Origin: SZUA-368 sp028533045
GTDB taxonomy: Bacteria; Spirochaetota; Spirochaetia; DSM-2461
Assembly: GCA_050031985.1 (NCBI GenBank)
Contig: JBNAIG010000027.1
Span: 62,001 to 126,000, forward strand
Direction of reading: 5' to 3'
DNA length: 64,000 nt
This document shows, one piece after another, positions 61,980 to 64,000 of this stretch. Within the stretch, counting starts at the first letter, position 1; the number at the start of each line of letters is the position of its first letter. Below the pieces are notes generated by a model, which was not told the DNA's origin, searched no databases, and saw only the letters and a program-made list of their open reading frames with translations. Both the position numbers and the translations under genes were made by a program.

Positions 61980-63212
61980 TTAAACGTTCTTATTACTCAA
62001 TTCCAGAATAATATAAAAAAGACACATCCATTTGTAACCGGAGGTGGACTTGGCTTCAAAATCCAAGCGGAAAAGCTTGTGATTATAATGAAATTCCAGA
62101 TAGTGCTGTTTGAACACATTCAATCCGGTAATTGTGTCAATATTAAAGGTGGTTTCCTCCCCTTCTTCGGGAATAAAAACAATTCTATCCCGGTAAAAGC
62201 GGGCTCGCCCATGGGCTACCCTGGCGAGGGGGCGTCTTCTCACACCGGTTCGCATCCACACATCATCATCATCGAGCAGAGGATCGTCGATGTTCTGTTC
62301 TAGCGCTTCAAAGGCCATGTCCCGCAGGTTTTTCTGCTGCCAGTCATTCCAGTGGTACATATACTCAAAATGCTTCTTCCCTTCGCCCCAGTCAAAGAAT
62401 CCGTACCGATCCACATCTACATGAAAACCACAGGCATCACAGCTCAAACGGTTCCCTTCTGAACTGAGGGTTCCCAATTTAAGACATTCGGGACAGGTAA
62501 AAAGGGTGAGTTCCATGTTCTCCGCCCGTTTTTCCCCGCTCAGGGGAACCATTTTCTCTTTCTGAACGGCATATTCGTCATAGGAAAGAAAATCATTCAG
62601 CTTTTCTTCAATCTGGGAGAGTTTCATAGTACCGATTTCTTCAGCGCTGATTCCCACTTCATAACGAAAATAGATGGGACGGCGGTTATGGCCCCAGTTC
62701 CATCGGGCTTTAGCCAGGTAGGCTCCTTCGGAGTGAACAAATACAACGGGAAGTTTGAGAAAACGGAGCAGTTTAGCCGTTCCCGGTACGGCGGGAAGAC
62801 CCCGGCCGTCCCATGTCTGCTGTCCTTCGGGAAAAATTCCAATCTGTCCCCCCAAAGCGGAAAACATACGAATCAGCTTAATCGTTTCCATGTCGGACAT
62901 GTTCTTTGTGGTGGGAATACAGGCGCAGAGATTACGAATGATCCATCCCAAACCCTTCTTGCGAAAGATAGCATCCGTCGCGACCCAATGGCCCGCATGA
63001 CGTCCGCCCAAAGTAATAAGAACCGGATCCCAAGCCAATTGGTGCTGCCCCAGGATGACGTAGGGGCCCCGTACCTTTCTATACTCTTTAGACCAGGATA
63101 CCCGGACTTTAAAGATGATGAAAAACGGGATGAGTACGAAAAGTCGGGCCAGATTATACACAAAGAACTGTGCAATGCGCCGAACGATTAAAATTGCCTT
63201 ACCATCTGCCAT
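61980..63212 (-). CDS. PlsC-like acyltransferase with zinc-ribbon tail (copy 1)
   Basis: A 410-residue protein. A hydrophobic N-terminal helix (about 10-36) anchors it. The acyltransferase domain has the HX4D motif (H57-QLAW-D62) and FPEGQQTWDG, where PlsC enzymes have FPEGTRS. Residues about 235-270 form a zinc ribbon (CPECLKLGTLSSEGNRLSCDACG in outline), followed by a PH-like or unknown C-terminal domain. It probably transfers acyl chains to lysophospholipid. The ribbon extension is unusual. It is a tandem paralogue of the next gene upstream, 20 bases away. Confidence 0.82.
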   Translation of the reverse strand: MADGKAILIVRRIAQFFVYNLARLFVLIPFFIIFKVRVSWSKEYRKVRGPYVILGQHQLAWDPVLITLGGRHAGHWVATDAIFRKKGLGWIIRNLCACIPTTKNMSDMETIKLIRMFSALGGQIGIFPEGQQTWDGRGLPAVPGTAKLLRFLKLPVVFVHSEGAYLAKARWNWGHNRRPIYFRYEVGISAEEIGTMKLSQIEEKLNDFLSYDEYAVQKEKMVPLSGEKRAENMELTLFTCPECLKLGTLSSEGNRLSCDACGFHVDVDRYGFFDWGEGKKHFEYMYHWNDWQQKNLRDMAFEALEQNIDDPLLDDDDVWMRTGVRRRPLARVAHGRARFYRDRIVFIPEEGEETTFNIDTITGLNVFKQHYLEFHYNHKLFRLDFEAKSTSGYKWMCLFYIILELSNKNV

Positions 63213-63232
63213 AAAAATACTTGCCGATTGAA

Positions 63233-64000
63233 TTACCGGCTTTTCTCCCTATTGAATTCTGTTATAAGTCTAAAGAGCATCAACCACTTGTATCCCGAAA
63301 CGGAACGATTTGTAAAGGCAAACCTGTACAAATTGCGGTCATAATAAAACTCCGTAAATTGCTGTTTGAACACGCTAAAGGAACTCACATTCCCCAGGGG
63401 CATGACGATTTTCTGGGACTCCGACTCAAATTCTATGCGGTCGTTGTATAAACGGGCCGAACCGGTCCCTATCTCCTTCATAGCCCGGCCTCTCTTTCCT
63501 CTGGAAAGATTTACCGTGTAGCGGTCCTCCCAAAAGAGGAACTCTTCCCCGTCATGCTCCTCAATAAGCCGACGGTAATAATCCTTTTGCCAAAGATTCC
63601 ACTCCCGAACATGGGCAAAACGATGTTCCTCTTTTAAATCGGTTCCTTCCGAGTTCCACTGGAAGCGCATTTTATCATCCACATCCCCTTTTACCCCGCA
63701 GCTGTTACAGTAAAATCGGTTTCCCTCTGAACGAAGGGTATTAACTCCCCCGCAGGAAGGACAGGTAAAACAGACCAATTCACAGTTCTCCGCCCTCTTC
63801 TTGCCGGGATAAATCAGCCCCTGCTCCTCGCTCAAGGCCCATTCGTCATAACTTCCCGCCCGCTTCATCCGCTCGGCGATTTCCGAGAGATTCAGCGTTT
63901 TGGCCTCTTCCCGTTCAATAAGAACTTCGTAACGTAAGGTAATCTTGCCGCGGTTATTGGTCCAGGACCAGCGGGGCTGATCCAGATAGGCCCCTTCCAG
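63233..64000 (-). CDS. PlsC-like acyltransferase with zinc-ribbon tail (copy 2, 5' end outside window)
   Basis: The frame stays open to the right edge, so the N-terminal acyltransferase part is cut off. The visible 255 residues match copy 1 from the segment before the ribbon onward: EGAYLDQPRW aligns with EGAYLAKARW, then comes a zinc ribbon (CPSCGG and CNSCG) and the same C-terminal domain ending in SGYKWLMLF (SGYKWMCLF in copy 1). Sequence divergence shows that this is an old duplication. Both genes are co-directional with a 20-base gap. The catalytic motifs must lie beyond the window. Confidence 0.8.
   Translation of the reverse strand: MEGAYLDQPRWSWTNNRGKITLRYEVLIEREEAKTLNLSEIAERMKRAGSYDEWALSEEQGLIYPGKKRAENCELVCFTCPSCGGVNTLRSEGNRFYCNSCGVKGDVDDKMRFQWNSEGTDLKEEHRFAHVREWNLWQKDYYRRLIEEHDGEEFLFWEDRYTVNLSRGKRGRAMKEIGTGSARLYNDRIEFESESQKIVMPLGNVSSFSVFKQQFTEFYYDRNLYRFAFTNRSVSGYKWLMLFRLITEFNREKSR

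Overview
The window is a dense, mostly vertically organised stretch of chromosome from a diderm, motile, probably anaerobic bacterium. Gram-negative traits are an RND efflux pair, lipoproteins and an outer-membrane barrel. Motility traits are a CheC-type phosphatase and an MCP. Fermentative or anaerobic traits are a giant 2-hydroxyacyl-CoA dehydratase activase, a DUF362 ferredoxin and malic enzyme. A single-chain PurL/PurQ, a glycoside hydrolase and many TPR proteins fit a free-living member of Spirochaetales best. That assignment is inference; no rRNA is present. I saw no tRNA, rRNA, CRISPR, insertion sequence or phage.

Layout. 0-1.5 kb: the end of a cheC gene and a PAS-GGDEF diguanylate cyclase. 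1.6-7.9 kb: the activase, DUF362 ferredoxin and M28 peptidase run. 7.9-12.1 kb: RND adaptor and pump. 12.06-12.33 kb: two copies of an intergenic repeat. 12.3-20.8 kb: a long minus-strand operon (TPR protein, murG, CvpA-like, DNA polymerase III delta prime, NtrB/NtrC-like two-component pair, DNA polymerase II). 20.8-24.2 kb: AraC regulator and a permuted GH3 beta-glucosidase. 24.2-27.5 kb: a DeoR-led operon with an Ldh2-family dehydrogenase and malic enzyme behind a clear sigma70 promoter with ATGATCAT boxes. 27.5-34.1 kb: more AT-rich mixed genes (CsgG-like lipoprotein, glpK, MCP, outer-membrane protein). 34.3-40.4 kb: divergent MetRS and purL sharing a two-way terminator. 40.5-46.7 kb: HTH-EIIA regulator, RecQ-like helicase, ddl, TetR, and a nucleotidyltransferase-permease fusion. 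46.7-50.0 kb: guaA, two atypical OmpR-like regulators and a probable small RNA. 50-64 kb: amidase, uvrC, LamG/FN3 and TPR proteins, Hsp33, M20 hydrolase, aldo/keto reductase, metallo-beta-lactamase-fold protein, SPL-like radical SAM protein and two tandem acyltransferases, the second cut by the right edge.

The most interesting items are three. (1) A protein fusing an archaeal FAD-synthase (RibL)-like domain to a ten-helix EamA permease, suggesting flavin uptake coupled to adenylylation. (2) Two tandem OmpR-like regulators with degenerate receivers, with 11-bp direct repeats upstream that sit where the -35 of an apparent small-RNA gene should be, and a third copy at their own start codon. (3) An RND pump lacking the usual proton-relay aspartates in TM4. 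Smaller points are a MetRS with KASSS in place of KMSKS, a terminator in the hsp33 leader, and several genes whose start codon lies about 7-10 nt after a -10 box without a Shine-Dalgarno sequence. All functional calls rest on motifs read by eye; no database search was run.
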